This document shows positions 41,903 through 50,056 of a stretch of DNA of 54,602 bases, piece after piece. How positions within the stretch are numbered: the first letter of the stretch is position 1; each line of letters opens with the position of its first letter. Under the pieces are notes generated by a model. The model ran no database searches and was not told the DNA's origin. It saw only the letters and a program-made list of their open reading frames with translations. The stretch comes from Candidatus Faecousia faecavium (lineage in GTDB: Bacteria; Bacillota; Clostridia; Oscillospirales; Oscillospiraceae), in contig DVGO01000015.1 in the NCBI GenBank assembly GCA_018712645.1, forward strand, positions 1-54,602, given 5' to 3'. The translations under genes were made by a program, and so were the position numbers.

Positions 41903-42946
41903 ATGAAAGAACAATTGGAGCAGATCAAATGCAATGCTCTGGCAGCCCTGGACGCTGCCGATACCCCTGCGGCTCTGGAAGAACTGCGGGTGAAACTTCT
42001 GGGCAAAAAGGGCGAGCTCACCGCCGTGCTGAAGCAGATGGGCAAGCTTTCTGCCGAAGAGCGCCCGGTGATGGGCCAGCTGGCCAACTCCGTCCGGGCT
42101 CAGATTGAGCAGAAACTGGAAGACCGGAAAGCCGCCATTCACGCCGCTGTGCTGGAAGCCAAGCTGGCTGCCGAAGCAATCGACGTTACCATCCCCGGCG
42201 AAACCGTACCCCTGGGCCATCAGCACCCCATGAACCAAGTGCTGCAGGAGATCAAGGACATTTTCGTAGGCCTTGGCTACCAGGTAGTAGACGGCCCCGA
42301 AGTGGAACTGGCCAGCTATAACTTCACCCGGCTGAATATCGAGGAAGGCCACCCCTCCCGGGACCGCTCCGATACCTTCTACTTTACCGATGACGACAGC
42401 GTTCTGCTGCGGACCCAGACCAGCCCCATGCAGATCCGTTTCATGGAAAACCACAAGCCCCCCTTCTGCATGCTGGCTCCCGGCCGGGTGTTCCGGAAGG
42501 ACGAAGCTGACGCCACCCACTCCCCCATGTTCCATCAGATTGAGGGTCTGGTGGTGGACGAGCACATCACCATGGGTGACCTGAAGGGTGCGCTGATTAC
42601 CATGATGCGCAAGATCTATGGCGCCGACTCCGAAATGCGGTTCCGTCCCCACCATTTCCCCTTCACCGAGCCCAGCTGCGAAATGGACATGCAGTGCCAC
42701 AAGTGCCACGGCACCGGTGAAATCGACGGTCAGGTTTGCTCTACCTGCCACGGCGAGGGTTGGATTGAGCTGCTGGGCGCCGGTATGGTGCATCCCACCG
42801 TTCTGGAAAACTGCGGCATTGACCCGGAAAAGTACTCCGGCTTTGCTTTCGGTATGGGTCTGGAACGTATGGCCATGGGTCGGATGAAGATCAATGACCT
42901 GCGTCTGATTTTCGACAATGACATCCGGTTCCTGAACCAGTTCTAA
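41903..42946 (+). CDS. pheS: Phenylalanine-tRNA ligase alpha subunit
   Basis: 347 residues. An N-terminal coiled-coil tRNA-binding arm (1-85), then the class II catalytic core with HPMNQVLQEIKDIFVGLGY, LLRTQTSPMQIRFM, RVFRKDEADATHSPMFHQIEGLVV (motif 2) and GFAFGMGLERMAMGRMKINDLR (motif 3). Between FTEPSCEMDMQ and GWIELLGAGMVHP is a CxxCxGxG repeat pair (CHKCHGTG, CSTCHGEG), a probable zinc knuckle present in a number of Firmicutes PheS proteins. The frame opens upstream in the leader, but AGGAGG before the ATG at 41903 sets the start. PheT follows after 14 bases. Confidence 0.97.
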   Translation: MKEQLEQIKCNALAALDAADTPAALEELRVKLLGKKGELTAVLKQMGKLSAEERPVMGQLANSVRAQIEQKLEDRKAAIHAAVLEAKLAAEAIDVTIPGETVPLGHQHPMNQVLQEIKDIFVGLGYQVVDGPEVELASYNFTRLNIEEGHPSRDRSDTFYFTDDDSVLLRTQTSPMQIRFMENHKPPFCMLAPGRVFRKDEADATHSPMFHQIEGLVVDEHITMGDLKGALITMMRKIYGADSEMRFRPHHFPFTEPSCEMDMQCHKCHGTGEIDGQVCSTCHGEGWIELLGAGMVHPTVLENCGIDPEKYSGFAFGMGLERMAMGRMKINDLRLIFDNDIRFLNQF

Positions 42947-42960
42947 GGAGGAACAATCGT

Positions 42961-45348
42961 ATGAAACTGAACAGAAAATGGCTGAATGAAGAATTTGTGG
43001 ATCTTTCCCAGGTTTCTGATAAAGAATTTGTGGACACCCTGACTGTTTTCGGTCAGAAGGTGGAAACCTATGAGCGGATGGATGCCGAAATCAAAAATGT
43101 GGTTGTGGGCAAAGTGCTGTCCATGGTGCGCCATCCCAACTCCGACCACATGTGGATTTGCCAGGTGGATGTGGGCAAGGAGGAACCTGTGCAGACTGTC
43201 ACCGGCGCTCAGAATGTCCACGAGGGCGACCTGGTTCCCGCTGCTCTGCACAACTCCTGGCTGCCCGGCGGCGTGCACATTACCAAGGGCAAACTCCGTG
43301 GTGAGCCTTCCAACGGCATGCTGTGCTCCTTTGCCGAACTGGGCCTGACCCAGAATGATTTCCCCGATGCTTATGCTGACGGCATCTGGATTCTCAACAA
43401 CGAGGATTGCCAGGTAGGCCAGGACATCAATCTGGTCATCGGCAACGATGACACTGTGGTGGATTTTGAAATCACCAACAACCGTCCCGACTGCTACTCC
43501 ATCATCGGTCTTGCCCGGGAAGCTGCCGCTGCCTTTGGCAAGCAGATGAAGCATCACGAGCCCGTGGTACAGGGCAGCAGCGCCGGCAGCATTTATGACT
43601 ACCTGGATGTGGAAGTGCCTGCCATCGAGCTGTGCAACCGCTATTCTTCCAGGATGGTTGCCAATGTCAAAATCGGCCCCAGCCCCAAGTGGCTGCGTCA
43701 GCGACTCCGTGCCAACGGCGTGCGGCCCATCAACAACATCGTGGACATCACCAACTATGTGATGCTGGAGTACGGCCAGCCCATGCATGCTTTCGACTAC
43801 CGCTATGTTTCCTCCGGAAAAATCGTGGTGCGGGAAGCAGAAGAGGGCGAAACCCTGACCACCCTGGACGGCAATGTGCGCAATCTGAAAGCCGGTATGC
43901 TGGTCATCGCCGATGAAAACCGGGCCATTGGCCTTGCCGGTATCATGGGCGGCGAAAATTCCGAAATTCTGGATGACACCACCATGGTGGTCTTTGAATC
44001 CGCCAACTTCAACGGTACCTCCATCCGTCAGACTGCTCTGGCTCTGGGTATGCGTACCGAAGCTTCCGGTAAGTTCGAGAAGAGCCTGGACCCCATGATG
44101 ACCATTCCCGCTGTGCAGCGGGCCTGTGAGTTGGTGGAGCTGCTTCAGTGCGGCGATGTGCTGGAAGGCACCATCGATGTTATCAACTACGTTCCGGAAA
44201 CCAGAACACTGCCCCTTGAGTGCGACAAGATCAACCGTCTGCTGGGCACCAATATTTCCAAAGAGGATATGGTCAAGTACCTGAATTTGTTGGAAATCCC
44301 CGTGGAAGGCGATCAGATTCTGGTTCCCTCTTTCCGTCCCGACCTGGTGCGGATGGCAGACATTGCCGAGGAAGTGGGCCGCTCCTACGGCTACAACGAA
44401 ATCCCCACCACCGCCTTCAAGACCTCTACCCAGGGCGGCTACACCAAGGAAATGAAGCTGGAAGCCAAGGCTGGCACCTTGTGCCGGGGCATGGGCTACA
44501 GTGAAATCATCACTTACTCCTTCGTCTCCCCCACCATTTTTGACCAGATTCGGCTGCCGGAAGACTCTCCCCTGCGCAATGCCCTGCGGATTCAGAATCC
44601 TCTAGGTGAAGACACCTCCATTATGCGTACCATTGCCCTGCCTTCCATGATGGATATTCTCTCCCGGAACAACGCTTACCACAACAAAGCGGTCAAGCTC
44701 TACGAGCTGGCAAAGATTTACCTGCCTGTAGAGGGTCAGCCCCTGCCGGAAGAACCGAAGATGCTGCTGCTGGGCACTTACGGTGCAAATGAAACCTTCT
44801 TCACCCTGAAGGGCGAGCTGGAAGCCATCTTTGCTGGTCTGCGGCTGAAGAAGGCCAGCTACACCGCCCAGAAGAACAACCCCAGCTATCACCCCGGTCG
44901 CTGCGCCACCGTCAGCATCGACGGCGTAGAAGTGGGCGTGCTGGGCCAGGTGCATCCTCTGGTTGCCAAGAACTACGGCATCGACGCCGATGTCTACTGT
45001 GCGGAAATCAACTTCACCAAGCTGATGACCTTCCTGCTGCCCGATGCCACCTACACTCCGCTGCCCAAGTATCCCAGCGTATCCCGGGATCTGGCATTGG
45101 TCTGCGACGAAGCGGTGACTGTAGCCCAGGCCGAGAATGTCATCACCGCTGCCGCCGGAAAGCTGCTGCGGGGTGTGAAACTGTTCGACATCTACCGGGG
45201 CACCGGTGTTCCCGAAGGCAAGAAGAGCATGGCTTTCTCTCTGGAACTGCGGGCCGATGACCGCACCCTGACAGACACCGATTCTGAGACTGTGGTGAAT
45301 AAAGTCCTGTCTGCCCTGAAAGAGAAGCTGAACGCCGTTTTGCGGTAA
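42961..45348 (+). CDS. pheT: Phenylalanine-tRNA ligase beta subunit
   Basis: 795 residues, normal length for the bacterial long form. Domain order: N-terminal piece, EMAP/OB tRNA-binding domain (about 40-150, VVGKVLSMVRHPNSDHMWICQVDVG), B3/B4 editing module (RPDCYSIIGLARE ... FDYRYV), B5 domain, inactive synthetase-like core (SYGYNEIPTTAF onwards) and a C-terminal anticodon-binding FDX-ACB domain (PLPKYPSVSRDLALVCDE ... FSLELRADDRTLTD). AAGGAGG stands 7 bases before the ATG. It forms the alpha2-beta2 enzyme with PheS under T-box control. Confidence 0.97.
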   Translation: MKLNRKWLNEEFVDLSQVSDKEFVDTLTVFGQKVETYERMDAEIKNVVVGKVLSMVRHPNSDHMWICQVDVGKEEPVQTVTGAQNVHEGDLVPAALHNSWLPGGVHITKGKLRGEPSNGMLCSFAELGLTQNDFPDAYADGIWILNNEDCQVGQDINLVIGNDDTVVDFEITNNRPDCYSIIGLAREAAAAFGKQMKHHEPVVQGSSAGSIYDYLDVEVPAIELCNRYSSRMVANVKIGPSPKWLRQRLRANGVRPINNIVDITNYVMLEYGQPMHAFDYRYVSSGKIVVREAEEGETLTTLDGNVRNLKAGMLVIADENRAIGLAGIMGGENSEILDDTTMVVFESANFNGTSIRQTALALGMRTEASGKFEKSLDPMMTIPAVQRACELVELLQCGDVLEGTIDVINYVPETRTLPLECDKINRLLGTNISKEDMVKYLNLLEIPVEGDQILVPSFRPDLVRMADIAEEVGRSYGYNEIPTTAFKTSTQGGYTKEMKLEAKAGTLCRGMGYSEIITYSFVSPTIFDQIRLPEDSPLRNALRIQNPLGEDTSIMRTIALPSMMDILSRNNAYHNKAVKLYELAKIYLPVEGQPLPEEPKMLLLGTYGANETFFTLKGELEAIFAGLRLKKASYTAQKNNPSYHPGRCATVSIDGVEVGVLGQVHPLVAKNYGIDADVYCAEINFTKLMTFLLPDATYTPLPKYPSVSRDLALVCDEAVTVAQAENVITAAAGKLLRGVKLFDIYRGTGVPEGKKSMAFSLELRADDRTLTDTDSETVVNKVLSALKEKLNAVLR

Positions 45349-45413
45349 ACTTCCTTTTCTGCTAAAAAACCGCTTGGTTAAGAAAACTTCACAAATAAAT
45401 CCGTAGTTAGGAC

Positions 45414-45442
45414 TTTACAGTGGTGTAAAATTCGGTTATAAT
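45414..45442 (+). promoter_or_regulatory. ireB promoter
   Basis: TTTACA, 17 bases, TATAAT, 32 bases before the start. Confidence 0.8.
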
Positions 45443-45474
45443 GACCACATCCTACTTCTGAGGAGGCTGAAAAC

Positions 45475-45729
45475 ATGACGGATATGAACACACAGAAATT
45501 CACGGTTGCCTGCGACGACAAAGAGAATATGCGGCGCATTCTCCGGAGCGTGTATGAGGCCCTGACGGAGAAGGGCTACAATCCCATCAACCAGATTGTG
45601 GGCTATCTGCTGACGGAAGATCCCACCTATATCACCAACTACAACAGCGCCCGCAGCATGATCTGCAAGATCGACCGGGACGAGCTGATGCAGGTTCTGG
45701 TACAGGAGTATCTGTTCCAGCGGAATTAA
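45475..45729 (+). CDS. ireB: IreB-family regulatory phosphoprotein
   Basis: 84 residues of the UPF0297/DUF965 family: [66 protein letters not shown]. In Enterococcus the homologue IreB is phosphorylated on threonines by the PASTA kinase IreK and lowers cephalosporin resistance, a wall-stress role. The usual neighbours ruvX and a DUF1292 gene are missing; it has its own promoter and terminator. GAGGAGG precedes the ATG. Confidence 0.95.
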   Translation: MTDMNTQKFTVACDDKENMRRILRSVYEALTEKGYNPINQIVGYLLTEDPTYITNYNSARSMICKIDRDELMQVLVQEYLFQRN

Positions 45730-45759
45730 CCGTAGGCCATCAGGCTTTCTTACAAGCTG

Positions 45760-45797
45760 CAAGAGGCTTTTGCGATGGGCAAAAGCCTCTTGTTTTA
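45760..45797 (+). terminator. ireB terminator
   Basis: CAAGAGGCTTTTGC/GCAAAAGCCTCTTG, 14 perfect pairs, 5-base loop, tail TTTTAT. Confidence 0.9.
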
Positions 45798-45949
45798 TAG
45801 CACACCTCTCTTTCCGGCACCCAAAAATATACGGTGCCACGCAGCTTGAAAAGTTCATACTTTCCCCTCCGTCTTGCCTGTTTCTTACCATTTATTCCCA
45901 TAATGTTACGTAAACCTTCGAGTTTCTCGGGTTTTCGAAACATTTCTTC

Positions 45950-45978
45950 TTGACAAGAGCGTAACAATATGTTACAAT
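45950..45978 (+). promoter_or_regulatory. Promoter with an operator-like dyad in its spacer (gene 46009)
   Basis: TTGACA (45950-45955), 17 bases, TACAAT (45973-45978). GTAACA-ATA-TGTTAC (45961-45975) is a perfect 6-base dyad inside the spacer and reaches the -10 box. A related TGTTACGTAA lies at 45904-45913. A repressor site is likely. Apart from these elements, 45798-45949 shows nothing I can identify. Confidence 0.7.
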
Positions 45979-46008
45979 CTGATTACATTTTTGCAGGAGG
46001 TATCTCTC

Positions 46009-46299
46009 ATGGCTGACGAAAATGCAGTTTTGATGTATAAGGGCCGTCCCCTTATGCGCAAAGACAATTTTGTTTACTACGGTTCCATGGCCGACAGCCA
46101 CATCGTTATGCTTCAGATCCTGGAGACCAAAAAGCAGGGCGATATGGACATTGCAACCCGGGTTTCCGTGCAGCTGCAGCTGACTGATCCCGCTGCCAAG
46201 AGCCGGTCCCGCATCGTAAAGAAAAGTGAAAAAGACGGTCTGTACACTGCCCTGGATGTGGGCTGTGTCTGGCTGGAACGCGCGCTGGCAGGCAAATAA
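46009..46299 (+). CDS. Small conserved protein of unknown function
   Basis: 96 residues: MADENAVLMYKGRPLMRKDNFVYYGSMADSHIVMLQILETKKQGDMDIATRVSVQLQLTD and a C terminus DGLYTALDVGCVWLERALAGK. I believe clostridial homologues of nearly the same length exist, but I know no domain name or function. No signal peptide or membrane helix; probably a compact alpha/beta protein. GCAGGAGG sits 8 bases before the ATG at 46009. The strong promoter with an operator-like dyad suggests tight regulation. It is followed by the NlpC/P60 gene without an obvious terminator. Confidence 0.75.
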   Translation: MADENAVLMYKGRPLMRKDNFVYYGSMADSHIVMLQILETKKQGDMDIATRVSVQLQLTDPAAKSRSRIVKKSEKDGLYTALDVGCVWLERALAGK

Positions 46300-46364
46300 G
46301 CCTGCCGCTTTTTCAGGGACTGTGAGCAATAGCCCCAGTCTCTAACAAAGACGGAGGACAAAGT

Positions 46365-47354
46365 ATGAAACGCACCCATCGACTTTTTACCCTGATACTG
46401 GCACTGATTTTGTCAGTCGGCACTGTGATCGTCCCTGCCGCCGCAGCGGAAGATCTGATGTACGGAATTGGTTTTGTGAACGCCTCTTCCCTGCGGCTTC
46501 GCTCCGAACCGGACACCAACGCTTCCACCATCGCCACAGCACCCCAGAACGACTGCGTGGTGGTAATCAGCAAAACCGGTCAGTGGTATAAAGTCAACTA
46601 CAATCTCCAGGAAGGCTACATGCATGAAGATTACCTGGATGTACTTACCAAGGAAAACGCAGAACTGGGATACGGAGAAATTACAGGCGACGGAGTCAAT
46701 CTTCGCACCGGCCCGTCTACCTCTTATCAGGTTGCCGCCGTATCCGGCAAAGGAGACCGCTGCTACATTCTGGGCCTGAACGAAGGCTGGTATAAGGTGA
46801 TTTACAATGGCACCACCTGCTACATCCGCAGCGATTTTCTGAAGCTGACCGAGTATCCCTATGAAAACCAGGCTTCTCCCAACACCCCCAAGTTCTTCCG
46901 CAGAGGCAAGTCCACCGGCGTTTCCCCCAGCGGCAGCGCTGTCAACGGAAGCACCGTGAACAACACGACCAGCAGCGGCTCCTTTACCGGGGCGGATATT
47001 TTGGCAGAAGCCCAGAAGTATCTGGGCGTACGCTATGTCAGCGGTGGTGCAAGCCCCAGCGGGTTTGATTGCTCGGGTCTGGTGTATTATGTATTGAAGC
47101 AGCTTGGCTATTCCCCCTACCGCACACCTGCGGATCAGTACAAGCAAGGTACTTCCGTGAGTAAGTCCGAATTGCAGCCCGGCGACATTGTATTCTTTGC
47201 CGGTACTGTGGGAAGCGGCATTAGTCACGTTGGTATCTACGCAGGCGGCGGACAGTTCATCCACTCCCCCAATTCCCGCTCCACGGTTTCCTATTCCGAT
47301 CTGACCAGCGGCTATTGGGCAGAGCATTACTACGGAGCCCGCCGGATTGGTTAA
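46365..47354 (+). CDS. Secreted SH3b-SH3b-NlpC/P60 peptidoglycan endopeptidase
   Basis: 329 residues. Sec signal peptide 1-28 (cleavage after PAAAA), bacterial SH3 domains at about 33-92 and 103-163 (VNLRTGPSTSYQV), a Ser/Thr/Asn-rich linker (170-206), and an NlpC/P60 catalytic domain from 208. The catalytic cysteine is C236 (FDCSGLVYY), the histidine H288 (SHVGIYAG), and H300 is probably the third residue. It should cut the D-Glu/diamino acid link of stem peptides during growth or separation. GACGGAGGA precedes the ATG. A terminator shared with dpaB follows. Confidence 0.94.
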   Translation: MKRTHRLFTLILALILSVGTVIVPAAAAEDLMYGIGFVNASSLRLRSEPDTNASTIATAPQNDCVVVISKTGQWYKVNYNLQEGYMHEDYLDVLTKENAELGYGEITGDGVNLRTGPSTSYQVAAVSGKGDRCYILGLNEGWYKVIYNGTTCYIRSDFLKLTEYPYENQASPNTPKFFRRGKSTGVSPSGSAVNGSTVNNTTSSGSFTGADILAEAQKYLGVRYVSGGASPSGFDCSGLVYYVLKQLGYSPYRTPADQYKQGTSVSKSELQPGDIVFFAGTVGSGISHVGIYAGGGQFIHSPNSRSTVSYSDLTSGYWAEHYYGARRIG

Positions 47355-47366
47355 GAGATTGCATGT

Positions 47367-47405
47367 AAAAACGGAGTTCTCCTGAAATCGGAGAACTCCG
47401 TTTTG
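47367..47405. terminator. Bidirectional terminator between the NlpC/P60 gene and dpaB
   Basis: AAAACGGAGTTCTCC/GGAGAACTCCGTTTT, 15 perfect pairs, 7-base loop, T-runs on both strands. Confidence 0.93.
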
Positions 47406-47972
47406 TTAACCCCGCAGCAAGATTGGCTGAATCTGCCGCCCTTGCAAGGCTTCTTCCAAGGCCTTGGGAATCATGGTAAAATCCGCCACCATGCTGGTGG
47501 GTTTTCCAAGGCAATCGTCCTGGCCAAAGGGGACAAAATAGTAGTGCTTGCGTCCCATGAGCCTTCCAATATTTTCCGCTGCCGCCGCCAGCGCATCGTT
47601 GGAGGAAACCGCCAGCAGTATGGGTCGGCCGTTGCGCAGATGGCTTTTCGCCGCCATGGTCACCGGGCCATCGGCAATGCCGTGGGCCAGTTTCGCCAGG
47701 GTATTTCCCGTACAGGGCGCAATCACCAAAATGTCCAGTAGCTTCTTGGGGCCGATGGGCTCCACCTGGTCAATGGTACGCAGCGGCGCACTGCCGCAGA
47801 TTTCCTCCGCCCGGGCAAGATGCTCCTGAGCCGTACCAAAGCGGCTGTCTACTTGGCAGGACGCTTCCGAAAAAATGGGAATTACATGATGGTGCTGACT
47901 CAGCTGCTCCATAACTGGGAACACTTTGCTGTATGTACAAAAGGAACCGCACATGGCAAATCCCACATTCAT
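47406..47972 (-). CDS. dpaB: Dipicolinate synthase subunit B
   Basis: 188 residues of the SpoVFB flavoprotein-fold family: VGFAMCGSFCTYSKVFPVMEQL at the N terminus, ILVIAPCTGNTLAKLAHGIADGPVTMAAKSHLRNGRP in the middle and YYFVPFGQDDCLGKPTSMVADFTMIPKALEEAL at the end. With DpaA it makes dipicolinic acid from a lysine-pathway intermediate in the mother cell; the product fills the spore core. It starts 4 bases after the dpaA stop, so the pair is one transcript from the sigma-K-like promoter. Its presence implies endospore formation. Confidence 0.94.
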   Translation of the reverse strand: MNVGFAMCGSFCTYSKVFPVMEQLSQHHHVIPIFSEASCQVDSRFGTAQEHLARAEEICGSAPLRTIDQVEPIGPKKLLDILVIAPCTGNTLAKLAHGIADGPVTMAAKSHLRNGRPILLAVSSNDALAAAAENIGRLMGRKHYYFVPFGQDDCLGKPTSMVADFTMIPKALEEALQGRQIQPILLRG

Positions 47973-47976
47973 ATGA

Positions 47977-48732
47977 TTACCTCCCGGTAAGTCTTAATAT
48001 CGTTTTGGCGATCAATCTGCCGGAAGATTCCGGCGCATACAGTCCAGGCAGGCCTCTGGCAATCACCACGTCCTCCCCTTCCAGCCCCGGTTGGGAGGCC
48101 AGATCAATCTTCAGGCACTTGGGATAGGGCGATAGCTGGTCTTGTGTCAGCATCTTTTGGGGAACCGTGTTGTAGATCACGCCGAATTGTCCCAGCGCTT
48201 GGGGTATTTCCGGGATATCCAACGTCCGGTATCCCAAAGCTTCCAGCATGGCCCGGTCGGATTCTTTCCGGGCTGCAACGGTCACCTCTGTGCCCATGGC
48301 TTGGAGCAGCTTTGCCAGGCATTTTCCGATCCGGCCCCACCCAATAATCAGTGCAGGGGTTTCGGCAAAGGTGGTTTGTAATTTGGGTGCTGCCACCCGC
48401 AGGGCACAGTCAGCAGTGATAGCTGCGTTTTTTGCCACATAGATGCCGTCCTTCAAAAGATCCAGAACCGGATAATCCTTCAGATCCGGATGGGAAAGGT
48501 TTCCCCCGATAACGGTAATGGTGTCCGGAAGCATACGCAGCAGCGGCTTTAATTCCCCACCTCCCCGCAATTTCCCATCTGCGGAAAAACTGGGTACATC
48601 CAGCAGCAGGTGGGTTACCTCCGGCGATGGGTGGTCAACCATGGCAATTCCGGCCTGGGCCAGCCGCTTCGCTGCCCATCGGCAAGCAGGCGTACTTCCC
48701 AGAGGATACATCAGCATGTTTTCCAATCGCAT
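47977..48732 (-). CDS. dpaA: Dipicolinate synthase subunit A
   Basis: 251 residues, shorter than the roughly 295 of B. subtilis SpoVFA; the N-terminal domain is reduced, but the Rossmann domain is intact: ALIIGWGRIGKCLAKLLQAMGTEVTVAARK, then VIYNTVPQKML, IDLASQPGLEGEDVVIARGLPGLYAPESSGRLIAKTI. It is the NAD(P)H-using subunit. The start is uncertain: GTG 48735, ATG 48732 and TTG 48726 are all in frame; GGGAG is best spaced for the TTG, but I use the ATG. The gene is transcribed away from the DUF4364 gene. Confidence 0.93.
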   Translation of the reverse strand: MRLENMLMYPLGSTPACRWAAKRLAQAGIAMVDHPSPEVTHLLLDVPSFSADGKLRGGGELKPLLRMLPDTITVIGGNLSHPDLKDYPVLDLLKDGIYVAKNAAITADCALRVAAPKLQTTFAETPALIIGWGRIGKCLAKLLQAMGTEVTVAARKESDRAMLEALGYRTLDIPEIPQALGQFGVIYNTVPQKMLTQDQLSPYPKCLKIDLASQPGLEGEDVVIARGLPGLYAPESSGRLIAKTILRLTGR

Positions 48733-48745
48733 CACTCCCTCTGGC

Positions 48746-48775
48746 CAGAATATGCCGTGGGCCGACCGGTTGTGC
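48746..48775 (-). promoter_or_regulatory. Sigma-K-like promoter of dpaAB
   Basis: On the minus strand GCACA (48775-48771), 16 bases, CATATTCTG (48754-48746). This fits the Bacillus sigma-K pattern kmACm-N16-CATAnnnTA except for the last base. spoVF of B. subtilis is a sigma-K gene, so biology and sequence agree. Confidence 0.65.
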
Positions 48776-48803
48776 TTGATTTTTTTTCAGGATTTTGTAT
48801 AAT
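48776..48803 (+). promoter_or_regulatory. Housekeeping promoter of the DUF4364 gene
   Basis: TTGATT (48776-48781), 16 bases, TATAAT (48798-48803). Its -35 box directly abuts the -35 box of the divergent dpa promoter. Confidence 0.75.
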
Positions 48804-48823
48804 GACCATAAGAGGTGATACAA

Positions 48824-49366
48824 GTGCAGAGACTGGGCTTTATCCACGATATGCTGGATGTGAAAGTGCTGATCCTGTGTGTAATGGCTCGGGTCAACTA
48901 CCCGGTCAACACCCAGCAGATCTATGAGCTGTGTTATCAGGACGATTGCCTGAGTTATTTTGATGTGTGTACCGCCATTCCGGAAATGGTCAAGTCCGGC
49001 CATCTGAAGGAACTGGAGGATGGATGCTATGAAATTACGGAAAAAGGCAGAGCCGACGGGGCGTTGACGGAGGATTCCATTGCTTTTTCCGTCAAACACC
49101 GGGCAGAAAATGCCGTTGCCCGGTTTAACCGGCAGATTCACCGCAGCAGTTTTGTAAAAACCCAGGTAGTTCCCCGGGAAAGCGGCGATTTTTCCGTGAT
49201 TATGAAGCTGGATGACGAACTGGGAAATCTGATGACCCTGGAACTGCTGGCGCCGGACCAGCGTCAGGCCGTCCGGCTGAGCCGGCTGTTTGAGAAAAAA
49301 GCAGAGGCCGTTTACAACCTGACCATGGCGGAACTTCTGGATGACGAAGACGAATTAGACAACTGA
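48824..49366 (+). CDS. DUF4364-family protein
   Basis: 180 residues of a family frequent in Clostridia. The N-terminal 75 residues look like a winged-helix domain (MLDVKVLILCVMARVNYPVNTQQIYELCYQDDCLSYFDVCTAIPEMVKSGHLKELEDGCYEITEKG), suggesting a DNA-binding regulator; the C-terminal part is a small alpha/beta domain with an acidic tail DDEDELDN. The GTG at 48824 is chosen because AGAGGTGAT stands 4-8 bases upstream; GTG 48815 lies within that ribosome site. Targets unknown. Monocistronic. Confidence 0.85.
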   Translation: MQRLGFIHDMLDVKVLILCVMARVNYPVNTQQIYELCYQDDCLSYFDVCTAIPEMVKSGHLKELEDGCYEITEKGRADGALTEDSIAFSVKHRAENAVARFNRQIHRSSFVKTQVVPRESGDFSVIMKLDDELGNLMTLELLAPDQRQAVRLSRLFEKKAEAVYNLTMAELLDDEDELDN

Positions 49367-49372
49367 CACCCC

Positions 49373-49401
49373 TTGCCGCTGAAGCAAATTTGTGCTATAG
49401 T
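49373..49401 (+). promoter_or_regulatory. hpf promoter
   Basis: TTGCCG, 17 bases, TATAGT with TGC extension, 44 bases before the start. Confidence 0.7.
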
Positions 49402-49445
49402 GTAATTACACCGGATGACCGGTGATACGAAAGGAGCTGCCGCAT

Positions 49446-49985
49446 ATGAAATTCCAGTTCAGTGAAAAGAAAGTTAAACTCCCTGAGAATGTCCACGCTT
49501 ATGCTGAGAAAAAAGTTATGAAGCTGGCACGGTTCTTTGATGAGGATGCGGAAGCACTGATTGTCTTCTCTGTAGAAAAGAACCGGAACAATGTGGAACT
49601 GACCGTTCACGGTGCAGGCACCTGGTTCCGGGCAAGTGAAAGCACTTCCGATATGTTTGCTTCCATTGATGCCGCAGTAGGCACCATTGAAGGCCAGATC
49701 CGTAAGAACAAGACCCGCCTTGCCCGTCGTCTGAAGCAGGGTGCATTCAACCGCACTGTTCAGGACGAGACTTCCTTCGCACCGGATCCGGATGAGGAAG
49801 AGCTGAACATTGTGCGTATCAAGAAGTTCTACTTCAAGCCCATGACCCGGGAAGAAGCCGTGATGCAGATGAATCTGCTGGATCACAATTTCTTCGCTTT
49901 CCGGGATGAAGATAACGGCGGAAGCTTTGCCGTGGTATACCGCAGAAACGATGGCGGCTACGGCCTGCTGGATGACGTACAATAA
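49446..49985 (+). CDS. hpf: Ribosome hibernation-promoting factor, long form
   Basis: 179 residues. N-terminal S30AE domain (KFQFSEKKVKLPENVHAYAEKKVMKLARFFDEDAEALIVFSVEKNRNNVELTVHGAGTWFRA) and C-terminal dimerisation domain (NIVRIKKFYFKPMTREEAVMQMNLLDHNFFAFRDEDNGGSFAVVYRRNDGGYGLL) joined by a linker. The long form dimerises to hold two 70S ribosomes as a 100S particle in stationary phase. The frame opens at 49422, but GAAAGGAG precedes the ATG at 49446. It has its own promoter and terminator. Confidence 0.96.
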   Translation: MKFQFSEKKVKLPENVHAYAEKKVMKLARFFDEDAEALIVFSVEKNRNNVELTVHGAGTWFRASESTSDMFASIDAAVGTIEGQIRKNKTRLARRLKQGAFNRTVQDETSFAPDPDEEELNIVRIKKFYFKPMTREEAVMQMNLLDHNFFAFRDEDNGGSFAVVYRRNDGGYGLLDDVQ

Positions 49986-49994
49986 CCCAATCAG

Positions 49995-50025
49995 AAAAAG
50001 GAGCCTCTTTCGAGGCTCCTTTTTT
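49995..50025. terminator. Bidirectional terminator between hpf and glnN
   Basis: AAAAAGGAGCCTC/GAGGCTCCTTTTTT with loop TTTC. A second hairpin, GCCCC/GGGGC, lies at 50028-50048 on the glnN side. Confidence 0.93.
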
Positions 50026-50056
50026 GTGCCCCCGCTTTTGCAGGGGCATATTTTGT

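Noticed and set aside
45436-46329. Minus-strand frames opposite ireB and the 46009 gene
   Set aside because: They are shadows of small plus-strand genes with good promoters and ribosome sites, and they lack ribosome sites of their own.
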